DNA of 64,000 bases from a bacterium. GTDB taxonomy: Bacteria > UBA8248. Of this stretch, positions 34,217 to 42,259 are shown in pieces (positions within the stretch are counted from its first letter, which is position 1; every line of letters starts with the position of its first letter). The notes beneath the pieces are model-generated. The model was not told the origin of the DNA, made no database searches, and saw only the letters and a program-made list of their open reading frames with translations. The stretch lies in NCBI GenBank assembly GCA_022825065.1, contig JAJDYR010000013.1, positions 1-64,000 of the forward strand, given 5' to 3'. Both the position numbers and the translations under genes were made by a program.

Positions 34217-35468
34217 GAGTTGAACCGGTAGCCGTGCTGGAATCGATGAAGGGAACTCCACCGTAGCGGCCCTGGAGGTATCCTTTCTCGATGTTGTCGC
34301 CCCTGCGGGTTCGGATGTCGGTCAAGGGATAGAGTCGGGTCGCGCCGTCTGTTTCTTTTTGAGTGAACCAGACCTCATCGCGCCGCAGTAGGTGTGAGGC
34401 CAGCAGATTGGTGTCGTGGGTCGTCGCGATGAGTTGCGCGCCCTTGGGGTTCGTCTCCCGCGAGCAGAACAATTTCAGTACCGCCTCGGCGGCCTGTGTG
34501 TGCAGGCTGGCGTCCAGTTCGTCGATGAACAAGGGCGCGCCTTCGTCGAGCGCGTGAAATGCGAGAGCAAGCACAACCAATAGCCGCCGCGTTCCGGCGC
34601 TTTCTCTTTCCATATCGAGATAAAACGGCGCATCACTCCGCCCACGATGGGCTAATTCAATGGTGGCCCACTTGGGTGGTTCTTCACCGGTTTGCTTCGC
34701 AAGCAACGTGAATAACTCCCGCGAAATTCCTAGGTCTTTTTCCGAAAGTTCGGATTCGCCTAGGCGGTAGTCAATAATTCCGGTATCGATTTTTCCGAGG
34801 AAGTCGATCACGCGGCCGTCCAGTTCTTTGCCGGTAAATCGCTTTGAAACTTCCTCCTCATTGGCGGCGGTATTTCGGTCCCCGCGTATCGAGCGAAAAT
34901 AAGAGAACACTTCTGAAAGCTGTTCGTGGCCGTTTTGAGCCGCCGCAGATACGAACAGGCTGTTGGGTCTCGTCAAGCCCGCGATGACCTTGTTTTGTCC
35001 CTTCAATCTGCGTCCGAAACGAAATTCATCCCCGGTGCGTTCGAACAACGTCTGGCGATGGGACTTGGGAAAGGCGTACAGCCATTCGGACTCGAACGCC
35101 GTATCTGAGGCCTCGAAGCCGTAGTGGTGCCGCACGCCGTCGATGAGAAAATCGATATCGAAACGAGATGGCGACCGGGGGCCGTCGTCATCGAGCCTGA
35201 AAGGATGGCGCGGAACGCCGCCATCTGCTTCCCAGTGAGTTTGTGAGTGCAACACCATGCCCCGCATGGTGCTTATCGCGTCGATGAGGTTGCTCTTGCC
35301 CGACGCATTGGCGCCGTAGATGACGACCGCCGGTAAAACCGAGCCACTCGGCGCCGCCGCGCAGTCGATGAGTTCTTCTTGCCGCTCTTTCAGCGAAGAC
35401 GCTGCAAGCGACAATTCCTGGTAATCGCGTATCGAGAGATGGTTGGAGACGCCGAAGCGAAGCAACAT
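34200..35468 (-). CDS. RloA-like AAA15/SMC-type ATPase
   Basis: 422 residues. Walker A YGANASGKSN, an ABC-like signature region ESAGTRRLLV, Walker B LFIDELDASLHTQ and H-loop ATTHDTNLL are seen. The long helical middle region (about 110-300) is typical of AAA15 proteins. It probably senses a phage trigger and releases or activates the RloB-like partner. AAGGAG lies 9-10 bases before the ATG. A promoter (35526-35555) and a palindrome (35482-35510) lie immediately upstream. Confidence 0.88.
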   Translation of the reverse strand: MLLRFGVSNHLSIRDYQELSLAASSLKERQEELIDCAAAPSGSVLPAVVIYGANASGKSNLIDAISTMRGMVLHSQTHWEADGGVPRHPFRLDDDGPRSPSRFDIDFLIDGVRHHYGFEASDTAFESEWLYAFPKSHRQTLFERTGDEFRFGRRLKGQNKVIAGLTRPNSLFVSAAAQNGHEQLSEVFSYFRSIRGDRNTAANEEEVSKRFTGKELDGRVIDFLGKIDTGIIDYRLGESELSEKDLGISRELFTLLAKQTGEEPPKWATIELAHRGRSDAPFYLDMERESAGTRRLLVVLALAFHALDEGAPLFIDELDASLHTQAAEAVLKLFCSRETNPKGAQLIATTHDTNLLASHLLRRDEVWFTQKETDGATRLYPLTDIRTRRGDNIEKGYLQGRYGGVPFIDSSTATGSTLGASN

Positions 35469-35481
35469 GTTAATTATCTCC

Positions 35482-35510
35482 TTTTCTTGACATTTAATAT
35501 GTCAAGAAAA
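35482..35510. promoter_or_regulatory. Palindrome in the leader of the RloA/RloB pair (operator candidate)
   Basis: TTTTCTTGACAT (35482-35493) and ATGTCAAGAAAA (35499-35510), perfect 12-base arms around TTAAT. It lies between the promoter and the ribosome-binding site of the ATPase gene, where a bound repressor or an RNA hairpin could block expression. Confidence 0.6.
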
Positions 35511-35525
35511 AGGTTAATTTGAAAA

Positions 35526-35555
35526 AATATAACATTTTTTCGGATAAAAATGCAA
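35526..35555 (-). promoter_or_regulatory. Promoter of the RloA/RloB pair
   Basis: On the minus strand TTGCAT (35550-35555), an 18-base spacer and TATATT (35526-35531), in AT-rich DNA 58 bases upstream of the ATG. Confidence 0.6.
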
Positions 35556-36167
35556 TTTATCTGCATTTAACCCTGTAGCTTATAATCCAGCCCATCGAGT
35601 AGTTGCCGGAGGTTAGTCGCTCCCGAAGAGGGAGGGGAAATTGCGCCTTCGCAAGATTTTGCTCTTCCGTAGGGGCGGCTCGCGAGCCGCCCTTGCTCTT
35701 TCGAGGGCATCTTCATTCCGCTGTCATTTCCCACAGAGAGGGGAGTCGCCCGCCGATGAGAGGGAGCCGGTGCTACCCGGTGAGGAGCGAAGCGCCGTTT
35801 TCCCATTTTCGTATAGTTCGTGTCCACCTGATTCCTACTTTCCCGGATGAGATTCTGACGCATCGCGATGAGAGGCGATAACGGCAAATACGGAGAAATG
35901 CGGGGATGTACCCGATAGGGGAAAGGCGTTTTTGCTTCTTTTGGGAACACTATCGGGTGAAATTCACGTCGTTGAGGTGTAATGGGTGTTTGTGAATCGA
36001 AGATAGACTTGAAACAAATTCCTGTTACGCCCCCAGAGTCTTTGTCGGTAATTCCTTGATGATTCACACGCAGGCAGGGTATCAAGTTGCATCCAGCGCA
36101 ACTTGGATATCGACGAATTGTTTCGAGCAAGCGTAAAGAATATAGAGAGGAGACTTCTCCCGTTCGC
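35556..36167. other. Gene-free stretch between the two ATPase pairs
   Basis: About 610 bases with no supported gene. It includes GTAGGGGCGGCTCGCGAGCC, a short palindrome of a kind also present near 650 and in repeat copy D, and the right copy of the direct repeat (35883-35988). Confidence 0.5.
35883..35988 (+). repeat. Diverged direct repeat, right of the RloA/RloB pair
   Basis: 106 bases matching 33351-33458 in the same orientation (17 of 20 at the start, 23 of 30 at the end). The two copies bracket exactly the RloA/RloB pair and its promoter. Confidence 0.6.
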
Positions 36168-36806
36168 TTATCCGGACTCCGGCGGATTACCCAGGGATTC
36201 GAGGCGCGTCACCCATTCGTCAAACCGTTTGCATTCGGCGCGGATTGTTTCCAATCCGGTTTCCTCGGCTATCAAAGGGCCGTGGACTCTTTTTATGTAG
36301 CGGGGTATGAGTTGCATAATCCGTTTGCTCGGAGCCGTCTCGGGGTTGTCGTTGATGTTCTCAGGAGTAGGAAATTGCTTCCGAATACTCCGCAATTCCA
36401 CAATGGTTTCTTGCGTTATTTCAATTGTTGTATTCGCTCGTTCAAAAGCATCCACATCAGAGAACAGGAGTCCTTCGAATTCATATTGTTGAACATACGG
36501 AAATACTCGTGTTTGATCCCAAGAATGATTTATCTTCTTGTCGACCAATTCATATATGTGTTGCTCCAAATCTTCACGATTCATCGATCCCTTATCTTGA
36601 AATCCGTATAAATCCACCAAGGAAGTGACGAAGTCGAAACTGTAAATTAGTACTTTCAAGTCAGATGCAAGACGCTCAACCGTTACGTTTCCATGAAGCA
36701 ATCTTGCATATAGCTCCACACCCCTAGTTCGCAGGTGTTTGGCGAGAACCTGTTTGACGAATTCTGCTTCGGTATCTCCTTCCACGGAAATTGCGACTCG
36801 GATCAA
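36168..36806 (-). CDS. DUF4276-family TOPRIM-like protein
   Basis: 212 residues. It begins with IRVAISVEGDTEAEFVKQVL, where the Glu matches the TOPRIM acidic residue, and continues with SLVDLYGFQD and FPYVQQYEFEGLLFSD, which define DUF4276. It pairs with the adjacent AAA ATPase, as RloB does with RloA. TTG 36806 is chosen because its TTGA overlaps the ATPase stop and CGGAGG lies 6 bases upstream; an ATG at 36836 would sit far inside the ATPase gene. AT-rich composition suggests recent transfer. Confidence 0.85.
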   Translation of the reverse strand: MIRVAISVEGDTEAEFVKQVLAKHLRTRGVELYARLLHGNVTVERLASDLKVLIYSFDFVTSLVDLYGFQDKGSMNREDLEQHIYELVDKKINHSWDQTRVFPYVQQYEFEGLLFSDVDAFERANTTIEITQETIVELRSIRKQFPTPENINDNPETAPSKRIMQLIPRYIKRVHGPLIAEETGLETIRAECKRFDEWVTRLESLGNPPESG

Positions 36807-37933
36807 GGGCGTCCTCCGAACACGTTCTTCTGCCAAAGCTCACCCGTGGTGAATCTCTCGTCCAGCCACGATTGGGATTCGTCCGTCTTGCACTTGTTGA
36901 ATTTTGTTTGTCCATTCTCCAAATCCAGCACGAAAATCTCATCGAGGTCGAACGCATCGACGAGCAGGGGAGATTGCGTTGCCACGATTATCTGCCTGTC
37001 CACGGCGAGGCTCTTGATCATGCCGCCGACGAGGGAGACGGCCGCCGGGTGAAGGCCCAGTTCCGGCTCGTCCAACAAGAGTACGTCGGGCAACATTTCA
37101 GAAGGTAGATTAAGCAGCGTCGCCAGGGCGAAGAAGCGAAGCGAACCATCGGACGTGAGATGCGCGCCGAAGGTCTTGTCCGTATTTTGGGCTTTCCAGC
37201 GCAACAAAACTTTTCCGTAGCTTTCCTCGATCTCGAATCGGTCGAAAACCGGCAATATCCGTCTAATTTGGTTGTTGATCCATTCGAATCGATTTATGTC
37301 TTCCTGTTCCAGGCGATGCAGAATGGCCGTCAGGTTCCCGCCGTCGGAGCGGAGATAGTTGTTGTCCGTAACATCCCATCTTTTTTTGAAGTTGGAATAG
37401 TTGGACGTGTCGTGAAATTGATAGATGGAACACCCGCGAAGTAGGTTCACGATAACTCGTGCGGTTGTAGGGTTGAAATCTTGAGGTTCGATGGCTTGCG
37501 CCGCCTCGACGATCCTGGCTTCTTCATGCTCACTTCCCAAGGAATGCCATGGCGCCTCACCCGTATGGTCATTTCCGTTGAATCGGAAGCACTCCTCGCT
37601 GAAAAATAAACTATCGTATCGCCCATAGGAGAGCGTAAATCTATAATCGTTCCTACCTTTTTCGGTCCGCATTCTGATTTCGGCTTCGATGCGCGAGGTA
37701 ACGCGGTTGCCGCCGAAGAGTTGATCGTCGGCTCCTCCTTGTATTTTGACGAACTCCGCGAGTCGCCGGGAGCGAAGCATCCAGCTCATCATCTCGAAGA
37801 AGCGGATGAAGTTGGATTTGCCCGAGCCGTTCGCGCCGATGAAGACGGCGGCATTGGGTATATCGTTCAACTCGACGTTCGCCAAGGATCTGAATCCGCG
37901 AATATGTGCGGATTCAATCGTCGTTCTGCTCAT
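36803..37933 (-). CDS. AAA family ATPase (AAA21/RecF-like), partner of DUF4276 protein
   Basis: 376 residues from ATG 37933 (GGAGGA upstream; ATG 37951 adds six residues). Walker A FIGANGSGKSNFIRFF, signature region TSDGSLRFFAL, Walker B DVLLLDEPELGLHP and H-loop ATQSPLLV are intact. It resembles the OLD/RecF-like ATPases found with TOPRIM nucleases in defence systems (for example, Gabija- or PARIS-like layouts), but here the partner is DUF4276. A perfect TATAAT (37975-37980) and a TGTTTAC/GTAAACA palindrome (38000-38020) precede it. Confidence 0.88.
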   Translation of the reverse strand: MSRTTIESAHIRGFRSLANVELNDIPNAAVFIGANGSGKSNFIRFFEMMSWMLRSRRLAEFVKIQGGADDQLFGGNRVTSRIEAEIRMRTEKGRNDYRFTLSYGRYDSLFFSEECFRFNGNDHTGEAPWHSLGSEHEEARIVEAAQAIEPQDFNPTTARVIVNLLRGCSIYQFHDTSNYSNFKKRWDVTDNNYLRSDGGNLTAILHRLEQEDINRFEWINNQIRRILPVFDRFEIEESYGKVLLRWKAQNTDKTFGAHLTSDGSLRFFALATLLNLPSEMLPDVLLLDEPELGLHPAAVSLVGGMIKSLAVDRQIIVATQSPLLVDAFDLDEIFVLDLENGQTKFNKCKTDESQSWLDERFTTGELWQKNVFGGRP

Positions 37934-37974
37934 CGGTTGCAAATCCTCCATCGACTCATCCGGGCATCCTAGCG

Positions 37975-38020
37975 ATTATACCCTGTAGACGCCAGTGGTT
38001 GTTTACACCCGAGGTAAACA
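37975..38020 (-). promoter_or_regulatory. Promoter -10 and upstream palindrome of the ATPase/DUF4276 pair
   Basis: Minus-strand TATAAT at 37975-37980. Upstream, TGTTTAC (38000-38006) and GTAAACA (38014-38020) form a 7-base inverted repeat with a 7-base spacer around the expected -35, where no good -35 match exists. This fits activator- or repressor-dependent control. Confidence 0.5.
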
Positions 38021-38103
38021 GTGTAAATACGGAAGCGGCGTTTTTTGCACGCGCAGCTTGCGAGCCGCCCTACGACGCCTTTTCCCTTTTCGTGGGTGAG
38101 CCG

Positions 38104-38173
38104 CAATCCCCTCTCAATCGGAGCAATCCCTCCCTCCTCGGTTGGAATAATCCCTCATTCTTCAATCGGGATT
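38104..38173 (-). repeat. Three imperfect tandem repeats at the end of the DUF523 gene
   Basis: Units of about 22-26 bases at 38104-38121, 38124-38143 and 38150-38173, each containing AATCCC(T/C)C...TCGG on the plus strand. The last spans the stop codon of the DUF523 gene and matches 32979-33002 in inverted orientation (20 of 24). Confidence 0.55.
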
Positions 38174-39112
38174 ACCCCCCAACACCCTCGGATAGGGTTC
38201 GAACAGCGTCTGCTTCTCCAGGTACTCCGAGCCGAAGCGCGTCGTCCAGTCTTCAAGCATATCGAGCGGCCCATCCAGCAGGATTTTCCCCGCGCGGTAT
38301 TCTTCCAGCGCATCGAGAAGGCGCTTCTTTTCTTCTCCGCTGATTTTCTCAGATAGATGCCCCAAGGCGTGGGCGAGGGCGTTCACGTATGAGGCGCGTG
38401 AGGGCGTTCGGGCGAGGAGCCTAAAGAGCGCGTCTTCGTATAGGGCGGCGGCCTCGCCGAACGCATGTTTTTCGTGATTCGCCGCGATTCGCCCCATCTC
38501 GCGCATGGTTTCTTGATGGCAGGCCATGAACAGGAGCTTGTTCTCCGCATGGTAGCGGACGAGTCCGTTCATACTCCCTTGTATTTTGACTTCGCGGAAG
38601 GCGGCGAGTGTGAAGATTTTGGTGAGGAAGGTCGAGCGAGCGTCCGGCTCGTTCAGGCCGGCCTCATCCACGAAAGCGCGCGCACCGAATCTCTCCAGCG
38701 CGGCGCCTGCGAACAGGCCCGCTCCCAGGGCGGTATGGTTCGCGGAAGCAGCTGTGGGAAATATCTTCGCGTCGTCGATCGCGCACGACGGGGATTTCGC
38801 CTTGAGAATAAAGCCGTCGACTTCTTCGAGGCTCCCCAGGAATTTCTCGGCGAAGGCGTTCATCTTCCTGGTTAAGTGTTTGCACGTGCTCGGCTGGTAG
38901 AGGGCCTTCTGCTCGTCTTGCAAATAGATTCGAATCGGGTCCCTCGGCGTGCCGAGGCCGATCTCCACCTCGGGGCAGACGGGGCGAAAGCGCACGTGGG
39001 GTTTCAGCCGTTCGATGAAGGATGAGGAGATGCGCTCGCCGTTGTAGCGGCACGCCTCGAATTCGAGACACTTGCTCACCACGACGACGGGCTTGGGAAA
39101 TGCGCGGCTCAT
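38162..39112 (-). CDS. DUF523-DUF1722 fusion protein (TudS-like desulfidase plus YbgA domain)
   Basis: 316 residues. The N-terminal DUF523 domain (about 1-150) has cysteines at SKCLEFEACRYNG, VCPEVEIGLGTPRDPI and AKSPSCAI, the set that in TudS-type thiouracil desulfidases binds a [4Fe-4S] cluster. The C-terminal DUF1722/YbgA domain (about 185-310) has KLLFMACHQETMREMGRI. It may remove sulfur from modified nucleobases or tRNA; the role of DUF1722 is unknown. It is the first ordinary gene on the right of the island and shares its strand. Confidence 0.85.
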   Translation of the reverse strand: MSRAFPKPVVVVSKCLEFEACRYNGERISSSFIERLKPHVRFRPVCPEVEIGLGTPRDPIRIYLQDEQKALYQPSTCKHLTRKMNAFAEKFLGSLEEVDGFILKAKSPSCAIDDAKIFPTAASANHTALGAGLFAGAALERFGARAFVDEAGLNEPDARSTFLTKIFTLAAFREVKIQGSMNGLVRYHAENKLLFMACHQETMREMGRIAANHEKHAFGEAAALYEDALFRLLARTPSRASYVNALAHALGHLSEKISGEEKKRLLDALEEYRAGKILLDGPLDMLEDWTTRFGSEYLEKQTLFEPYPRVLGGNPD

Positions 39113-39183
39113 CGCTCCTCTCCCCGTTCGATGGGCGCGGCTGCGATGCGCATCGTGAAATCCGGGGCGGCTAGCGGGCGCGC

Positions 39184-40965
39184 CTATTCGTAGTCATAAA
39201 AACCCTTGCCCGTTTTTCTCCCGAGCCATCCCGCCGAGGTCATCCGGCGCAGGATGGGCGGCGCGTAGAACCTGGCCTCGCCCAGCTCTTCGGCCATCGA
39301 ATCGGCGACGAAGGTCTGCACGTCGATTCCCACCAGGTCGATGAGCGTGAGCGGCCCCATCGGGTGGCCGAGGCCCATGCTGATGGCCTTGTCCATGCTC
39401 TCCCTGTCCGCAAGGCCCTCGTCATACGCATGGGCGGCGTGGTTGAGGTAGGGCACGAGGAGGCGGTTCACCAGGAATCCCGGCCTGTCCTTGACGGGAA
39501 TGGGCGTCTTGCCGATGCGGTTGCAGAACGCGATTCCGAACTCGGTGATCTCGGGCGCCGTCTGGACGGCCTCGATCACCTCGACGAGCCGCATGGCGTA
39601 GGGCGGGTTGAAGAAGTGGAGGCCCACCACGCGCTCGGGGGCTTTCGTCTTCGCCGCCATGGCGGTCACGGAGAGGCACGAGGTGTTTGACGCGATGACG
39701 GCGCCTTCTTTCGCGATCTCTCCCAGCTTTTCGAAGAGTTCGAGCTTGGCGCCCAGGTTCTCGACGATCACCTCGATGATGAGGTCGCAGTCGGAAAGCG
39801 CCCCAAGGTCGGTCGAACCGCCGAGGCGCGCGAGCGTTTCCTCTTTCCGCGCTTCGTCCATCTTGCCGCGCTTCACCGCGCCGTCCAGGTTCCGGCGGAT
39901 GCGGGTGAGGCCCGCTTCGAGAGCCCCCGCGTTCACCTCGACGCCTATGACTTCCAGCCCTGCGGTGATGCAGACCTGCGCGATGCCCGACCCCATGGCG
40001 CCCAGACCGATGACGCCCACTTTCTTCACCGCGTCCGCGATGGGCTGGCCCCGGGAGAGGTCGCGCGCGTTCGCGGAGTCTTCTTCCGGCTCGGCGACGC
40101 CGAACACGCCGGCGGACTTATAGGTGTAAAACCCTCGTCCCGTTTTCGCGCCCAGGTGGCCCGCGTCTATCATGCGGTCCACGAGCGGCGGGGGGATGTA
40201 GCGCGGGTCTTTCAGTTGTTCGTACATCGAGAGCGAGACCGTGCGGTGGATGTCCAGCCCCTCGATGTCGAGCAGGCGCATGGGGCCCATCCTGTAGCCG
40301 AGGCCGAGCCGCAGGCCCGCGTCGAGGTCCGCCGGGTTCGTGTAGCCCGATTCGATCAAGCGGATGCAGTCGTTCTGGAACGCCACGAGGAAGTAGTTGA
40401 GCACGAAGCCCGGCCAGTCCTTGACCGTCACGGGCGTCTGCCCGACTTCTTCCAAGAAGGCGCTCGTCGCGCTCACGGTCTCATCGCTCGTGAGCAGGCC
40501 GGGCACGACTTCCACGAGCTTGTTGAGCGCGGCGGGCAGGCAGAAATGGGTGCCGATGGTCCGGGCCGGCCGCCCCGACGCCGCCCCCATGTGGGAGATG
40601 GAGAGCGTGCTCGTGTTGGACGCGATGATGGCGCTTTCGCCGAGCACGGCGTTCAGGCTGCGGAGCAGCTTGTTCTTCTCCTCGCGGTCTTCCGTGATGG
40701 CCTCGATCACCAGGTCGCAATCCCCGAGCCCCGAGAGCGAACCGGCCTGCGTGATCCGGCCCATCATCGCGTCTCTCTCTTCGGGGGTGGTCTTTCCCTT
40801 CTCGACGCCGGAGTCCAGGAACGAGCGCACCCGCCCCATGCCGGCCTCCAAGGCCTTCGCGTTCGCCTCGAATACGACCGTCTCCTTGCCGCCCCGGGCG
40901 CAGACGATGGCGATGTTCGAGCCCATCGTACCCAGACCGACGACGCCTGCCTTTTGCACCTTCAT
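39184..40965 (-). CDS. Tandem (duplicated) 3-hydroxyacyl-CoA dehydrogenase
   Basis: 593 residues made of two complete 3-hydroxybutyryl-CoA dehydrogenase units joined by a ~30-residue linker. Unit 1 (1-285) has VVGLGTMGSNIA, NTSTLSIS, THFCLPAALN and GFVLNYFLV. Unit 2 (about 315-593) has VIGLGAMGSGIA, NTSCLSVT, LHFFNPPYAM and GFLVNRLLVPYLN. The second unit has the canonical HFFNP catalytic stretch; the first has HFCLP, hinting at divergence in substrate. It oxidises 3-hydroxyacyl-CoA to 3-ketoacyl-CoA with NAD. It stands alone. Confidence 0.9.
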   Translation of the reverse strand: MKVQKAGVVGLGTMGSNIAIVCARGGKETVVFEANAKALEAGMGRVRSFLDSGVEKGKTTPEERDAMMGRITQAGSLSGLGDCDLVIEAITEDREEKNKLLRSLNAVLGESAIIASNTSTLSISHMGAASGRPARTIGTHFCLPAALNKLVEVVPGLLTSDETVSATSAFLEEVGQTPVTVKDWPGFVLNYFLVAFQNDCIRLIESGYTNPADLDAGLRLGLGYRMGPMRLLDIEGLDIHRTVSLSMYEQLKDPRYIPPPLVDRMIDAGHLGAKTGRGFYTYKSAGVFGVAEPEEDSANARDLSRGQPIADAVKKVGVIGLGAMGSGIAQVCITAGLEVIGVEVNAGALEAGLTRIRRNLDGAVKRGKMDEARKEETLARLGGSTDLGALSDCDLIIEVIVENLGAKLELFEKLGEIAKEGAVIASNTSCLSVTAMAAKTKAPERVVGLHFFNPPYAMRLVEVIEAVQTAPEITEFGIAFCNRIGKTPIPVKDRPGFLVNRLLVPYLNHAAHAYDEGLADRESMDKAISMGLGHPMGPLTLIDLVGIDVQTFVADSMAEELGEARFYAPPILRRMTSAGWLGRKTGKGFYDYE

Positions 40966-41143
40966 GGAATTCTCCCCTCGATTTACATGGACGAGGCGCG
41001 TTTCCCCGCCCGTATTTTGCAGTTTCAGACCGCATTTTCAGTATGAAAATTCTTCGAAGAGTGGCGCTTGCGCATCTCCAAAGTGTCCGCACGTGGGTTT
41101 CTTTGTAGGCTTCGCGCCGGAATCTTGTCAATCCGGCCTTGTG

Positions 41144-41428
41144 GGGGTTGTTGGAAAAGCCTTTGTCAAAGGAGCACCCCCCCTTGTCGGAGGATAAAGG
41201 CAACCCCCCCTACCCCCCCTTGTCAGGGGGGTATAAAAAGGCGATGCGTTCCCGCCGGGCTGAGGGGGCTTTGCTTTTTCTTGCCCCCCTGACAAGGGGG
41301 GTAGGGGGGGTTGGTTTTCAAGGCGGGGAGGCGAGCGGGGTTCGGCTGTGAACCTTCCTTCCCCGTTCTGGGCGGGCTGCGCAGGATGAGGAGGGGAATT
41401 GCGCCGCAAGGATTTTTTCAACGGCCCC
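41144..41428. repeat. Palindromic interspersed element, copy E
   Basis: 285 bases between divergent genes. Ends are GGGGTTGTTGGAAAAGCC (41144-41161) and the inverted GATTTTTTCAACGGCCCC (41411-41428). The C/G-tract core is at about 41200-41315, same orientation as copies A, G and H. It lies just upstream of the pentapeptide gene. Confidence 0.85.
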
Positions 41429-41466
41429 TTGCAAGTTCTTCGATCCGGTTTATGATTTTCCCCGTG

Positions 41467-41829
41467 ATGAACATGCCGCGAGAGAAGCTGGAGCAACTGA
41501 TCGAAGAAGCCGCGCAAAAAGGCGAGCCGCTCTCGCTGGAGGGGGAAGACCTCTCCTGGGCGGACCTGAGCGGATGCGACCTCACGGACGCCAATCTGAA
41601 AGGGGCGAGCCTCGTGCGCGCGAACCTGGGCGGCGCCGACCTCTCGGGCGCGGACATGCGCGAGGCGGATCTGCGAAACGCCGATCTGGAGGGCGCCGTC
41701 CTGTGCGATGCGCTCTTGAGCGATTCGGACGTCGCGGGCGCGAGCTTCCGGGATGCGGATCTCGTCGGCGCCGATCTGGAGGGCGTGAACTTCGATGAGG
41801 CGATCATCGAAGGCGCGCGGTTTCTTTGA
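41467..41829 (+). CDS. Small pentapeptide-repeat protein
   Basis: 120 residues. A helical N-terminus (MPREKLEQLIEEAAQKG) precedes about 16 pentapeptide units with A(D/N)LxG-type repeats (ADLSG, ANLGG, ADLEG, ADLRN). They should fold into a right-handed quadrilateral beta-helix. Some such proteins mimic DNA and protect gyrase, but nothing here shows that. The gene is enclosed by repeat copies E and F, 38 bases after the first and 12 bases before the second. Start could be ATG 41467 or 41473; no clear ribosome-binding site. Confidence 0.85.
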   Translation: MNMPREKLEQLIEEAAQKGEPLSLEGEDLSWADLSGCDLTDANLKGASLVRANLGGADLSGADMREADLRNADLEGAVLCDALLSDSDVAGASFRDADLVGADLEGVNFDEAIIEGARFL

Positions 41830-41841
41830 GGCGCGCATAGA

Positions 41842-42132
41842 GATTGTTGAAAAAGCCCTTGTCGGGGGACATTGCCTTTAGCGGGAATGCCGCTTTCGCG
41901 CGAACCCCAACCTCCCCCGACCTCCCTCTTTGAAAGCAACCCCCCCTACCCCCCCTTGTCAGGGGGGCAAGAAAAATCAAAACCCCCACAGCCCGGTGGG
42001 AACGCATCGCCTTTTTATACCCCCCTGACAAGGGGGGGTAGGGGGGGTTGCCTTTCAAGGCGAGAGCCTGCGTCGTCGCCCGTTTTCGGATTTGGCCGTC
42101 ATTCCGGCCGAGGAGGACTTTTCAACGGCTCC
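41842..42132. repeat. Palindromic interspersed element, copy F
   Basis: 291 bases. Ends are GATTGTTGAAAAAGCCC (41842-41858) and GACTTTTCAACGGCTCC (42116-42132). The C/G-tract core at about 41935-42055 is in reverse orientation relative to copy E, so the pair mirrors across the pentapeptide gene. Confidence 0.85.
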
Positions 42133-42174
42133 GGATAAGTGGAAATCGGCTCAGCTGGAGATGAAAATACCAAG

Positions 42175-42219
42175 TTATCCTAGTAAATTAAAAGTCATAC
42201 TTTTAATTTACTAGGATAA
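42175..42219. repeat. Perfect 20-bp AT-rich palindrome with 5-base loop
   Basis: TTATCCTAGTAAATTAAAAG (42175-42194), loop TCATA, then the exact reverse complement (42200-42219). It is strikingly AT-rich for this genome. It lies just past the stop of the TPP enzyme (42260) and beside repeat copy F. It could act as a terminator hairpin, a protein-binding site, or a remnant of mobile DNA; there is no U-tract. Confidence 0.85.
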
Positions 42220-42259
42220 TGGCCGAATTTGCCCGGTGGCGCTCGTCTCGGAGGGTTTC

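Noticed and set aside
35567-36130. Open frame of 187 codons between the two ATPase pairs
   Set aside because: No domain, no ribosome-binding site, and its translation follows the repeat sequences (the same Pro-Arg-Ile-Ser-Pro stretch appears in other repeat-derived frames).
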